Below, piece after piece: positions 1-6,987 of a DNA stretch of 64,000 nt. Source of the DNA: AC-32 sp963716865 (GTDB lineage Bacteria; Actinomycetota; Thermoleophilia; Gaiellales; Gaiellaceae); NCBI GenBank assembly GCA_963716865.1, contig CAVQUF010000004.1:823038-887037 (forward strand), written 5' to 3'. Each line of letters opens with the position of its first letter. Position 1 is the stretch's first letter. The notes under the pieces were generated by a model, which saw nothing but the letters and a program-made list of their open reading frames with translations, searched no databases and was not told the DNA's origin. A program made the position numbers and the translations under genes.

Positions 1-327
1 CTCGTGCGGATCGTCGAGGGCTCGATGAGCTCGCCCGTCTACGAGCTCTTGAAGCGGCCGGACGAGCTGTTCGTGGTCGAGCACGCGCACCTGCAGCCGC
101 GGTTCGTGGAGGACTCGGTGCGGATCTCGCTCCGCGACGCGGTCGCCGCCTACCCGGGGCTCGACGACGCCGACTTCCTGCTTGCGCGGCAGGTGAACCT
201 CGAGACGATTCACTCGCACGACGTGATCGCGGAGCGCTACGGCACGGCCGGCGAGGTGCGGCAGGAGCTGGACGGCGGCAAGCCCGCCGGGCGCCACACC
301 GAGCTCCGCGAGTGGCTCGGCAGCTAG
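1..327 (+). CDS. folE2: GTP cyclohydrolase FolE2, C-terminal part
   Basis: The reading frame is open from the first base, so the gene starts outside the window and only about 108 codons are visible. The residues match the C-terminal part of the FolE2/MptA family: a SSPVYELLKRPDE segment, then FVVEHAHLQPRFVEDSVR, then RQVNLETIHSHDVIAERYG. FolE2 makes 7,8-dihydroneopterin triphosphate from GTP, the first step of folate synthesis, in the cytoplasm. The stop at 325-327 is close to plsY on the opposite strand, so the two are convergent. The family assignment rests on motif recognition only; the N-terminal metal-binding part cannot be checked here. Confidence 0.85.
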   Translation, partial: LVRIVEGSMSSPVYELLKRPDELFVVEHAHLQPRFVEDSVRISLRDAVAAYPGLDDADFLLARQVNLETIHSHDVIAERYGTAGEVRQELDGGKPAGRHTELREWLGS

Positions 328-342
328 CAGCTAGCGCTTATG

Positions 343-948
343 TCACGCCGGCTCCGCGCCGCGGCGGAAGCTGAAGCGCTTCTCGGTGCCCGCGCGCAGG
401 CGGCCGATGTTGCCGCGGTGGAGGATCAGCACCGCGACCGCCGCGAGCGCCGCGAAGACGATCACCGGCCACGGCTCACCGAGCGCCACCGCCGCGATCG
501 GCAAGGAGATCGCGGTCACGATCGAGGCCAGCGAGGCGTAGCGGAAGGCGAAGAAGACCACGGCCCACACCGCGATGGCGATCGCGCCGAGGAGGGGGGC
601 GACGCCGAAGAACGCCCCGGTCGCGGTCGCGACCGTCTTCCCCCCGCGCTGGAAGCCGAGGAAGATCGGCCGCCAGTGCCCGAGCATCGCCGCCGCTCCG
701 GCGATCACGCCTGCAAGCGACCCCACGTAGACCGTCGCCAGAAACGCGGGCACGAACCCCTTCGCCATGTCGAGCGCGATCACGGGCGCGCCCAGCCAGC
801 GCCCGTAGAGCCGCCAGACGTTGCTCGCTCCGATGTTCCCGCTGCCGACCGTGCGGATGTCCTCGCCCCGAAACGCCCGCACAAGCCAGTAGCCGCTGGG
901 AATGCTCCCGGCGAGGTAGCCGAGGAGTGCGAAGAGCGCGGTGGTCAG
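343..948 (-). CDS. plsY: Glycerol-3-phosphate acyltransferase PlsY
   Basis: PlsY transfers an acyl group from acyl-phosphate to glycerol-3-phosphate to give lysophosphatidate; it is an integral membrane enzyme. The protein of about 201 residues has the family signatures LAGSIPSGYW near the start, the loop GSGNIGASNVWR, and PIFLGFQRGGKTVATATGAF. Several hydrophobic helices are visible, and the length is normal for PlsY. The start is odd. No ATG, GTG or TTG occurs in frame between the upstream dismutase and the first membrane helix; the only sensible initiator is CTG at 948-946, eight bases after the dismutase stop. Translation may be coupled to that gene. A start-region sequence error is the alternative. 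Confidence 0.88.
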   Translation of the reverse strand: MTTALFALLGYLAGSIPSGYWLVRAFRGEDIRTVGSGNIGASNVWRLYGRWLGAPVIALDMAKGFVPAFLATVYVGSLAGVIAGAAAMLGHWRPIFLGFQRGGKTVATATGAFFGVAPLLGAIAIAVWAVVFFAFRYASLASIVTAISLPIAAVALGEPWPVIVFAALAAVAVLILHRGNIGRLRAGTEKRFSFRRGAEPA

Positions 949-955
949 AGGGTCG

Positions 956-1576
956 TCACACGGTGATCCGGTAGCCGCCCACCCAGTCGTTGACCGTGTC
1001 CCAGTCGAGGTTGTCGAAGAAGGCGTCGATGTAGGCGGCCCGGTCGGTGCGATAGTCGATGAAGTAGGCGTGCTCGTAGACATCGAGCGCCACGAGCGGC
1101 GTCGCGTTCCAGATCGGGAACGTGTTCTGCGCGTCGCCGAGGTAGTTGAACAGGCGCCCCTCGTCCCAGTCGTACGCCGTCCACGCCCAGCCGCGGCCGG
1201 CCATCCCCGTCGCCTTCAGGTCGGCGCGCCAGTCGGCGACGGAGCCGAAGTCCCGCACGATCAGGCTCTTGACCGCGCCGTCGGGGTCGCCCCCGCCTCC
1301 GCCGAGGTGCTCGAAGTAGATCTCGTGGTTCTTGATCCCGCCGATCGCGAAGCTGAGCTCGACCTTCAGCGCGCGTAGCTCCGAGTAGACCTGGTTCGCG
1401 CCTGCCAGGTCGATCTCGGCCAGCTTGCCCATGATCTCGTTGCGCTTGTTGACGTAGCCCTCGTAGAGCTTGTGGTGCGCCTCGATCGTCTCGCGGGAGA
1501 TGCCGTCGAGCTCGAGCAGCGCCGGCTTCAGCCCGCGGGCCGTGATCTCCTCGTGATTGAAGGCCAGCGTTGCCAC
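956..1576 (-). CDS. Superoxide dismutase, Fe/Mn family (divergent paralogue)
   Basis: This 206-residue protein belongs to the Fe/Mn superoxide dismutase fold: an N-terminal helical hairpin with IEAHHKLYEGYVNK, a middle segment GGIKNHEIYFEHL, and the C-terminal signature DVYEHAYFIDY. His in the first hairpin, His in NHEIYF, and the Asp and His of DVYEHAY are the expected metal ligands, so it is probably active. It is clearly more diverged than its neighbour sodA: the usual HHxKHHxxY stretch is shortened. The GTG start at 1576 has an AAAGGAG ribosome-binding site about seven bases upstream. It is divergent from sodA over about 108 bases and lies directly upstream of plsY. Metal preference cannot be settled by eye. 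Confidence 0.85.
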   Translation of the reverse strand: MATLAFNHEEITARGLKPALLELDGISRETIEAHHKLYEGYVNKRNEIMGKLAEIDLAGANQVYSELRALKVELSFAIGGIKNHEIYFEHLGGGGGDPDGAVKSLIVRDFGSVADWRADLKATGMAGRGWAWTAYDWDEGRLFNYLGDAQNTFPIWNATPLVALDVYEHAYFIDYRTDRAAYIDAFFDNLDWDTVNDWVGGYRITV

Positions 1577-1684
1577 GTGCGACTCCTTTCGACTCCACCA
1601 ACGCCTGGACGGCTGAGCATATCCCGCCCGGTGCGACCCAAAGGCGGTAGCCTCGAAGGCCCACACGCCGAGAAAGGAGCACAG

Positions 1685-2314
1685 ATGGCGTTCGAGGTCC
1701 CACCCCTTCCGTACGACTACGACGCGCTCGAGCCGCACATCGACGAGCAGACGATGCGCGTCCACCACGACAAGCACCACCAGGCCTACGTGGACAACGC
1801 CAACGCGGCGCTCGAGGGCACGCCCCTGGCGGACAAGCCCATCGAGCACGTGCTGACGAACCTGGACGTCCTCCCCGAGGACAAGCAGACGGCCGTGCGC
1901 AACAACGCGGGCGGGCACGCGAACCACTCGCTCTTCTGGGAGATCATGGGCCCGGGCGGCGGGGGCGAGCCGGACGGGGCGCTCGCCGAGGCGATCGACG
2001 CGACGTTCGACTCGTTCGAGGCGCTCGCACAGCTCGTGAACGACACGGGCGTCAAGCGCTTCGGGTCGGGCTGGAGCTGGCTCGTGCACGACGGCACCGG
2101 CCTCGCGGTCTACTCGACGCCGAACCAGGACTCGCCGATCCTGAACGACGACGTGCCGATCCTCGGCATCGACGTCTGGGAGCACGCCTACTACCTCAAG
2201 TACCAGAACCGCCGGCCCGACTACCTCGGCGCCTGGTGGAACGTCGTCAACTGGGACGCCGTCGCGGAGCGCTTCGACCGCGCGGTCGCGGAGGTGGGCG
2301 CGCCCGCGAAGTAG
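1685..2314 (+). CDS. sodA: Superoxide dismutase, probably Mn type
   Basis: A canonical Fe/Mn dismutase of 209 residues converting superoxide to peroxide and oxygen. It has PLPYDYDALEPHID at the N terminus, HHDKHHQAYVDN carrying the first His ligand, GGHANHSLFWEIM with the second, and DVWEHAYYLKYQNRRPDY with the Asp/His pair. The segment STPNQDSPI places Gln where Mn enzymes usually have it, which favours manganese; this is an inference. ATG at 1685 is preceded by AAAGGAG. It is divergent from a second dismutase gene, so the two may share a regulatory region between 1577 and 1684. An SDR-like gene follows 15 bases downstream and may be cotranscribed. Confidence 0.93.
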   Translation: MAFEVPPLPYDYDALEPHIDEQTMRVHHDKHHQAYVDNANAALEGTPLADKPIEHVLTNLDVLPEDKQTAVRNNAGGHANHSLFWEIMGPGGGGEPDGALAEAIDATFDSFEALAQLVNDTGVKRFGSGWSWLVHDGTGLAVYSTPNQDSPILNDDVPILGIDVWEHAYYLKYQNRRPDYLGAWWNVVNWDAVAERFDRAVAEVGAPAK

Positions 2315-2329
2315 CAGGGCCTGCCCGGC

Positions 2330-2989
2330 ATGAGGGCTCTCGTCACCGGCGGTACCGGCCGGGTCGGCTCGGCCGTGGCCGGCCGGCTCGAGGAGGAGGG
2401 ATGGTCCGTGAAGGCAGCGGGCCGCATAGACGGCGACGTCGCGAACGTCGAGCAGGCGCGCGCGCTCGTCGAGCGCGCCGTCGAGGAGCTGGGCGGCCTC
2501 GACCTGCTCGTCAACGCGGCAGGCGAGGGCTTCGCGCCCGCGGCCGTCGCCGAGCTGACCGAGGCCGACTGGGACGCGGCGTTCGGCGCCACGGCGAAGG
2601 GCAGCTTCTTCGTCACGCAGGCGGCCGCGCCGCACCTCCGCAGCTCGCGCGGCTGCGTGGTGATGATCGAGGACGTCGCCGCCTACCAGCCGTGGCCGTC
2701 CTTCGCGGCGCACTGCGCGGCCAAGGCGGCCCAGGCGATGCTGACGCGCGTGCTCGCGAGAGCGCTCGCGCCGGAGGTGCGGGTCTGCGGAATCGCGCCA
2801 GGACCGGTCGCCGTCGAGGCCGGGCAGGAAGAGCGGCGCGCCGCGGAGACCCTCCTCGGCCGGATCGGCTCCCCCGAGGACGTCGCGGCAGCCGTGGTCT
2901 ACCTGGCCGGCGCCGAGTTCGTGACGGGCGTCTCGCTGGTCGTCGACGGCGGCCGGCTGCTCCAATCCGCGCCGCCTGGACCGGCGTAG
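2330..2989 (+). CDS. SDR-family oxidoreductase with altered active site
   Basis: The 219-residue protein has the Rossmann nucleotide motif TGGTGRVG at residues 6-13, LLVNAAGEG in the middle, and IAPGPVAVEAG plus GVSLVVDGG near the end, as in FabG-like short-chain dehydrogenases. The catalytic positions are unusual. The segment VVMIEDVAAYQ has Asp where the catalytic Ser is expected, and the YxxxK motif reads HCAAK, so Tyr is His while Lys is kept. An Asp at the Ser position is known in pteridine reductases of this fold. Loss of Tyr suggests either a non-canonical reaction or a non-catalytic role. It follows sodA by 15 bases and precedes the ECF sigma gene. The substrate is unknown. Confidence 0.75.
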   Translation: MRALVTGGTGRVGSAVAGRLEEEGWSVKAAGRIDGDVANVEQARALVERAVEELGGLDLLVNAAGEGFAPAAVAELTEADWDAAFGATAKGSFFVTQAAAPHLRSSRGCVVMIEDVAAYQPWPSFAAHCAAKAAQAMLTRVLARALAPEVRVCGIAPGPVAVEAGQEERRAAETLLGRIGSPEDVAAAVVYLAGAEFVTGVSLVVDGGRLLQSAPPGPA

Positions 2990-2998
2990 AAGGAGGGC

Positions 2999-3607
2999 AT
3001 GGAACTTGTGATCGACGCCGATGCCCGCTTGCCCGTCTCCGCCCCACGCGCGAGCATGCGCCTGGTGGCGTCGAACGACCTTTCCGACGGCGAGCTCATC
3101 CGCCTCACTGCCGAGGGCGACGGCGGCGCCTTCGAGATCCTGTACGGGCGCTACGCTCGACCCATGTTCGGCCTCGCCCTGCGCAGGCTCGGCGACCGCG
3201 GCCGCGCCGAGGACGCAGTCCAGGAGACGTTCGCGTCGATCTGGCGCGCGGCCGGCAGCTACCGCCCCGAGCGCGGCCCGGGAGGCCCGTGGCTCTTCGC
3301 AGTCGCCCGGAACGCGATCGTCGACCGCAGCCGGGCCCGCACCGAGCCCCCGGTCGAGACTCCCGACACCCAGTCGGACGAGCCCGGCCCGCCCGACCTC
3401 GCCGAGAGGGACTGGGTCGCCTGGCGCGTCCACCGCGCCCTGGAGGACCTGCCGGAGAGCCAGCGCAACGTGATCGAGCTCGCCTACTGGAGCGGGCTCT
3501 CGCAATCCGAGGTCGCGGCGTACCTCGGCATCCCCCTCGGAACGGTCAAGACGCGGACGCGCGCCGCCCTCGGCCGCCTCGCGGACCTGCTGGAGGAATT
3601 GGGATGA
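2999..3607 (+). CDS. ECF-type RNA polymerase sigma factor
   Basis: This 202-residue protein has sigma region 2 at about residues 30-105 (FEILYGRYARPMFGLALRR and the EDAVQETFASIW segment) and region 4 at about 135-200 (LEDLPESQRNVIELAYWSG, then SQSEVAAYLGIPLGTVKTR, a helix-turn-helix that binds the -35 element). It lacks regions 1 and 3, as ECF factors do. The start at 2999 follows GAAGGAGGG; a second in-frame Met at codon 20 is possible. The gene downstream encodes a membrane anti-sigma-like protein, giving the usual ECF/anti-sigma pairing. A 78-base double-hairpin repeat separates the two genes. The signal sensed is unknown. Confidence 0.88.
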   Translation: MELVIDADARLPVSAPRASMRLVASNDLSDGELIRLTAEGDGGAFEILYGRYARPMFGLALRRLGDRGRAEDAVQETFASIWRAAGSYRPERGPGGPWLFAVARNAIVDRSRARTEPPVETPDTQSDEPGPPDLAERDWVAWRVHRALEDLPESQRNVIELAYWSGLSQSEVAAYLGIPLGTVKTRTRAALGRLADLLEELG

Positions 3608-3685
3608 GGCGTCGCTTGCGATGCCGGCCTCAGGACGCGCGGGCTCTGCCCGTGCGTCCGTCTGAACTGACGGGTCGACGCGCCG
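3607..3685 (+). repeat. Double-hairpin dispersed repeat, copy 1
   Basis: This is one of six copies in the window. It consists of a first palindrome (GGCGTCGC-TT-GCGATGCC), a spacer, and a second palindrome (GCGCGGGC-TCT-GCCCGTGC) followed by GTCCGTCTGAA. This copy sits between the sigma and anti-sigma genes, starts on the sigma stop codon, and ends just before the anti-sigma ribosome-binding site, so it could set the expression ratio of the pair. Confidence 0.8.
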
Positions 3686-3704
3686 ATCTTCAGGAGGGCG
3701 TTCT

Positions 3705-4307
3705 GTGACTCGGGATCCGGACTTCCGCGACCTGGTCGGCGACGACGTCGAGGCGGAGGAGCGCGACCGGCTCGAGAGCGTGCACGAGCTGCTCGTCGCG
3801 GCCGGGCCGCCGCCCGAGCTGCCGCCGGCCCTCACCGACCCGGACGCCGTGCCGGAGGCGGAGGTGTACGACTTCCTCCCGCGGCGCCGAACGGGCGCGG
3901 TGCTCGCGCTCGCCGCCGCGATCGCCCTCGTCGCGTTCCTCGGAGGGTTCGTGGCCGGCCAGCGGAAGGGCACCGAGTTCAGCGCCCAGCGCACGATCAC
4001 GATGCACGGCACCAAGGTGGTTCCGACCGCGTCCGGGACGATCGGCGTCGGCGGCCTCGAGGGCGGCGGCAACTGGCCGCTGAAGGTCGTCGTCTACAAC
4101 CTCCCCAAGCTGCCGCGCAACGGCTACTACGAGATGCTCCTGACGAGGAAGGGGAAGCCGCCCGCGAGCTGCGGCACGTTCGTCGCCTCCGGACAGAGCG
4201 TGACCGTTCGCCTGAACGCGCCCTACAACCTCCGCCGCTACAGCGGCTGGGTGGTCACGCGCCACGTCCCGGGCGCGCGCGCGCACCCGGTCGTGCTCAC
4301 CACCTAG
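3705..4307 (+). CDS. Membrane-anchored anti-sigma factor-like protein
   Basis: The 200-residue protein starts with about 60 polar, acidic residues, has one membrane segment at about residues 66-85 (VLALAAAIALVAFLGGFVAG), and an extracytoplasmic C-terminal domain containing VVYNLPKLPRNGYYEMLL and a single CGTF cysteine. This layout matches RskA-type anti-sigma factors, whose C-terminal domain is exported. The zinc-binding HxxxCxxC motif of ZAS anti-sigma factors is absent. The start is GTG at 3705 behind CAGGAGGG. Pairing with the ECF sigma gene upstream supports the role: hold the sigma factor at the membrane until a signal releases it. Sequence alone does not identify the signal. Confidence 0.75.
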   Translation: MTRDPDFRDLVGDDVEAEERDRLESVHELLVAAGPPPELPPALTDPDAVPEAEVYDFLPRRRTGAVLALAAAIALVAFLGGFVAGQRKGTEFSAQRTITMHGTKVVPTASGTIGVGGLEGGGNWPLKVVVYNLPKLPRNGYYEMLLTRKGKPPASCGTFVASGQSVTVRLNAPYNLRRYSGWVVTRHVPGARAHPVVLTT

Positions 4308-4321
4308 GTAGCCCGGTTCGC

Positions 4322-5020
4322 CTAGGGCGCGACACGCCCGCCCGCGACGAAGGCCGCGTGGGTGACGGGCATCAGCTGCTCGAGGAACAGTTCGCAGGCC
4401 TCGGCATAGCGGCGGATCTCCCGCTGGGCGGTCTCGGAGTTCCGGAGCGAGAGGAAATTCATCAGCGAGCGCGCATTGATCGTCCAGTAGAACTCGGTGT
4501 AGGCGCCGACCGGCAGCGCGCAGCGCGCGAGCTCGCGGGCCACGCCCAGCTCGACGAGCTGCTCGTAGGCGAGGTACGCCGTCTCGTAGACCGCCTGCAG
4601 CTTCTCCTGCGTCGCCCGGGCGATCTCGTCGGGGACCGGCTCGAACGAGTAGGCGCCGGGCTTGCCGACCTGGCTGCGGACGTCGTCGGCCTCCGGGATG
4701 TAGAAGTCGTCGGTCGCGCGCGCGTAGCGGAGGCTGAACTCGTTGAACGAGCCGACGCGGTGGCGCATCCACTCCCGCGCGACAAAGATCGGCGCCCGGA
4801 TGTGGAAGCGGAACGAGTTGTGCTCGAACGGCGTGCCGTGGCGATCGCGCATCAGGAAGCGGATCAGGCCCTCGTCGGACTCGTCCATCGCCTCCTTGTG
4901 GCGGGCGAAGCTGACGCGGGCGCCGTTGACGACCGAGAGGTCGTCGGCCATCGCGTCGTCGAGGCGGACGAACCCGTGGTCGAGGACGCTGACGGTGTTG
5001 TCCGGTATCACTTCCGGCAT
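4322..5020 (-). CDS. thyX: Flavin-dependent thymidylate synthase ThyX
   Basis: ThyX methylates dUMP to dTMP with methylenetetrahydrofolate, FAD and NADPH. The diagnostic ThyX motif is intact as RHRVGSFNEFSLRY near residue 85, and the C-terminal half has CALPVGAYTEFYWTINARSLMNFLSLR with the substrate-binding Arg. About 232 residues from the ATG at 5020 is normal length; an in-frame ATG at 5062 would add 14 residues. The ATG at 5020 overlaps head-to-head with the ATG of the divergent DUF72 gene (shared CATG), so one of the two starts may be misplaced. No classical thyA is seen in the window; tmk lies at 50.0-50.6 kb. Confidence 0.95.
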   Translation of the reverse strand: MPEVIPDNTVSVLDHGFVRLDDAMADDLSVVNGARVSFARHKEAMDESDEGLIRFLMRDRHGTPFEHNSFRFHIRAPIFVAREWMRHRVGSFNEFSLRYARATDDFYIPEADDVRSQVGKPGAYSFEPVPDEIARATQEKLQAVYETAYLAYEQLVELGVARELARCALPVGAYTEFYWTINARSLMNFLSLRNSETAQREIRRYAEACELFLEQLMPVTHAAFVAGGRVAP

Positions 5021-5687
5021 GGCGGCCACGGCGGCGAGTGTACCGGGGCTGTATGTCGGCACCTCCGGCTTTTCCTACCCCACCTGGCGCGGCGGGTTCT
5101 ACCCCGAGGGCTCGAAGCCGGCGGACTTCCTGGGGCTCTACGCGGAGCGCCTGCCGTCGGTCGAGCTGAACGCGACGTTCTACCGGCTCCCGTCCGAGGA
5201 GCAGATGCGCTCCTGGGCCGAGCGGACGCCGGAGACGTTTCGCTTCGCCGTCAAGATGAGCCGCCGGATCACGCACTTCGGCGGACTCGACCTCGTCGGC
5301 ACGTTCTGCGAGCGGGTGCGCGTCCTCGGGAGCCGGCTCGGGCCGGTCCTGTGCCAGTTCCCGCCCACGCGCCCGCGCGACGACGGGCTCCTTCGGCTCC
5401 TGCTCGACACGCTCGACCCCGCGCTCGAGGTTGCGTTCGAGTTCCGGCACGAGTCGTGGGCGGAGGCCGAGGTGCCGGCACGCGTGAACTCGCTCGACGG
5501 GGAGGCCCCGTTCCGGTACCTGCGCCTGCGCGAGCCGCCGTACGGCGACGCCGCTCTCGCCGCGTGGGCGGAGCGGCTTCGGCCGCTACTCGAGGACGGC
5601 ATTCGCGTCTACTGCTACTTCAGGCACGAGGACGAGCCGACGGGACCGGCCTACGCGGCCCGGCTCGCAGAGCTGCTCAGCCGGTGA
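5019..5687 (+). CDS. DUF72 family protein (YecE-like)
   Basis: A 222-residue protein of the DUF72 TIM-barrel-like family. It begins LYVGTSGFSYPTWRGGFYP, the usual family N terminus, continues with VELNATFYRLPSEEQMRSWAE, then FRFAVKMSRRITH, CQFPPTRP, and ends with YCYFRHEDEP. The biochemical role of the family is not established. The start is uncertain: ATG 5019 is in frame but overlaps the divergent thyX start, and no strong ribosome-binding site is present. Its 3' end overlaps the convergent aminotransferase gene by 11 bases. Confidence 0.85.
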   Translation: MAATAASVPGLYVGTSGFSYPTWRGGFYPEGSKPADFLGLYAERLPSVELNATFYRLPSEEQMRSWAERTPETFRFAVKMSRRITHFGGLDLVGTFCERVRVLGSRLGPVLCQFPPTRPRDDGLLRLLLDTLDPALEVAFEFRHESWAEAEVPARVNSLDGEAPFRYLRLREPPYGDAALAAWAERLRPLLEDGIRVYCYFRHEDEPTGPAYAARLAELLSR

Positions 5688-6828
5688 TCGCCGCTGCTCT
5701 CGACCCGACGATCTCCGCGATCTGGTCGACCGCGAAGCGGAGGTCGTCGTCGCTGTTGAAGAAGTGCGGGCCGAGCCGGAGCCCGACGTCCGGACGGGAG
5801 TCGCAGAGGATGTCGCGCGCGGCCAGCTCCGCGCAGACCGCCTCGAACTCGGGCGTGCGCACGGCCACCGTGCCGCCGCGGCGGGCCGGGTCACGTGGGC
5901 TTCCCACATCGAAGCCCGCCTCCTCCAGGAGCCCGATCAGCAGCGTCGTCTGCTCGATCGAGCGCAGGCGGATCCGGTCGACGCCGATCTCCTCGATCAC
6001 GTCGTACCCGGCGCTCGCGGCGTAGAGCGCCGGCACGTTCGGCGTCCCCGTGAGGAAACGGGCCGCGCCCTCCGCGTAGTCCTGCTCCGGCTCGAAGTCG
6101 AACGGGTGCGCGTGCGCCTGCCAGCCGGTCAGCGCCGGCTCGAGCCGCTCGAGGTGATCGGGTCGCACGTAGAGCCACGCGGCCCCCGGTCCGCCGCAGA
6201 GCCACTTGACGGAGCCGCCGACGGCGAAGTCGACCCCGAGCGCGGTCACGTCGAGCGGAACCGTGCCGACGGACTGGTACGCGTCGAGCACGACGAGCGC
6301 GCCGGACTCGTGCGCCCGGGCGACGATTGCCTCGACGTCCTGGATCTCGCCGGTCTTGAAGAGGACGTGCGTGACCGGGACGAGCAGCGTGCGCTCGTCG
6401 ATCGCCTCGACCACGCCCGCGTCGTCCGGGGCGACCACGATCTCCGCGCCACGGTCCGCCTGGGCCTGGTAGAGGTAGCGCACCGAGGGGAAGTTGCCCG
6501 CCTCGTAGACGATCCTGCGGCGTTCGCCGGGGCCGTCTGAAAACCGGAAGCAGGAGAGGACGATTGCCTCGGCGATCGTCACGTTCTGGTGCATCGAGAC
6601 CGTGCCCGGCGGGGCGCCGATCAGGCGGCCGATCTGGTCGCCGATCGTGAGCGGCAGGTCCCACCAGCCCTCCTCCCAGGAGCGGATGCCGCGGGTCCTC
6701 CACATGCGCGCGTACTCGAGCAGGCGCTCCTCCGCGGCGGCGGGCATCGCGCCGAGCGAGTGGTTGATCAGGTACGTCGTCTCCGCCAGGATCGGGAAGC
6801 GGTCGCGGTAGCCGGCGAGGTCCTGCAC
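5677..6828 (-). CDS. Aminotransferase class V, kynureninase-like
   Basis: A 383-residue PLP-dependent fold type I enzyme. It has YLINHSLGAMPAAAEERL near the start, VTIAEAIVLSCFRF, the cofactor-binding Asp in VVLDAYQSVGTVPLDV, and the PLP Lys in GGSVKWLCGGPGAAWLYV. The last motif and the D-x-Y-Q-S-x-G segment resemble kynureninases and related class V enzymes. No other tryptophan-degradation gene is near, so kynurenine as substrate is only a possibility. The GTG start at 6828 is chosen because the homologous region begins there; 31 further codons upstream have no recognisable conservation. No clear ribosome-binding site. Confidence 0.82.
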   Translation of the reverse strand: MQDLAGYRDRFPILAETTYLINHSLGAMPAAAEERLLEYARMWRTRGIRSWEEGWWDLPLTIGDQIGRLIGAPPGTVSMHQNVTIAEAIVLSCFRFSDGPGERRRIVYEAGNFPSVRYLYQAQADRGAEIVVAPDDAGVVEAIDERTLLVPVTHVLFKTGEIQDVEAIVARAHESGALVVLDAYQSVGTVPLDVTALGVDFAVGGSVKWLCGGPGAAWLYVRPDHLERLEPALTGWQAHAHPFDFEPEQDYAEGAARFLTGTPNVPALYAASAGYDVIEEIGVDRIRLRSIEQTTLLIGLLEEAGFDVGSPRDPARRGGTVAVRTPEFEAVCAELAARDILCDSRPDVGLRLGPHFFNSDDDLRFAVDQIAEIVGSRAAAITG

Positions 6829-6867
6829 TGGCCGCGAGTATAGGCAGGGGCCCCGGGCTGCTCTCGA

Positions 6868-6952
6868 TCCCTCGAACGAGGGAATCTCGCGCAATTCACC
6901 TTTCGGGGTGATGGGACGCAAAACGGGTTGCGCATACGTTCAGGGCACTCCG
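6868..6952 (+). promoter_or_regulatory. Structured leader/operator region before the subtilase gene
   Basis: A near-perfect inverted repeat TCCCTCG-AA-CGAGGGA lies at 6868-6883. It is followed by a foldable RNA: arms GCGCAA (about 6890-6895) and TTGCGC (about 6928-6933) enclose a small UUCG-loop hairpin (CACC/GGTG) and the sequence GGGACGCAAA at 6913-6922. That string also occurs in the core of GEMM-I (cyclic di-GMP) riboswitches, but the upstream GEMM motif is not convincingly present. The palindrome is seen directly; the regulatory role is inferred. Confidence 0.35.
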
Positions 6953-6987
6953 GGCGACGAGGACGCGCCCGGATGGAAAGGGGTTTG

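Noticed and set aside
2236..3708. A long plus-strand frame across the SDR-like and sigma genes
   Set aside because: Arg/Gly/Pro-rich shadow in the wrong frame; two well-supported genes occupy the same bases.
956..4072. A 1038-codon minus-strand frame starting at 4072
   Set aside because: Only the part from 1576 down is the dismutase; the rest is antisense to sodA, the SDR-like gene and the sigma/anti-sigma genes.
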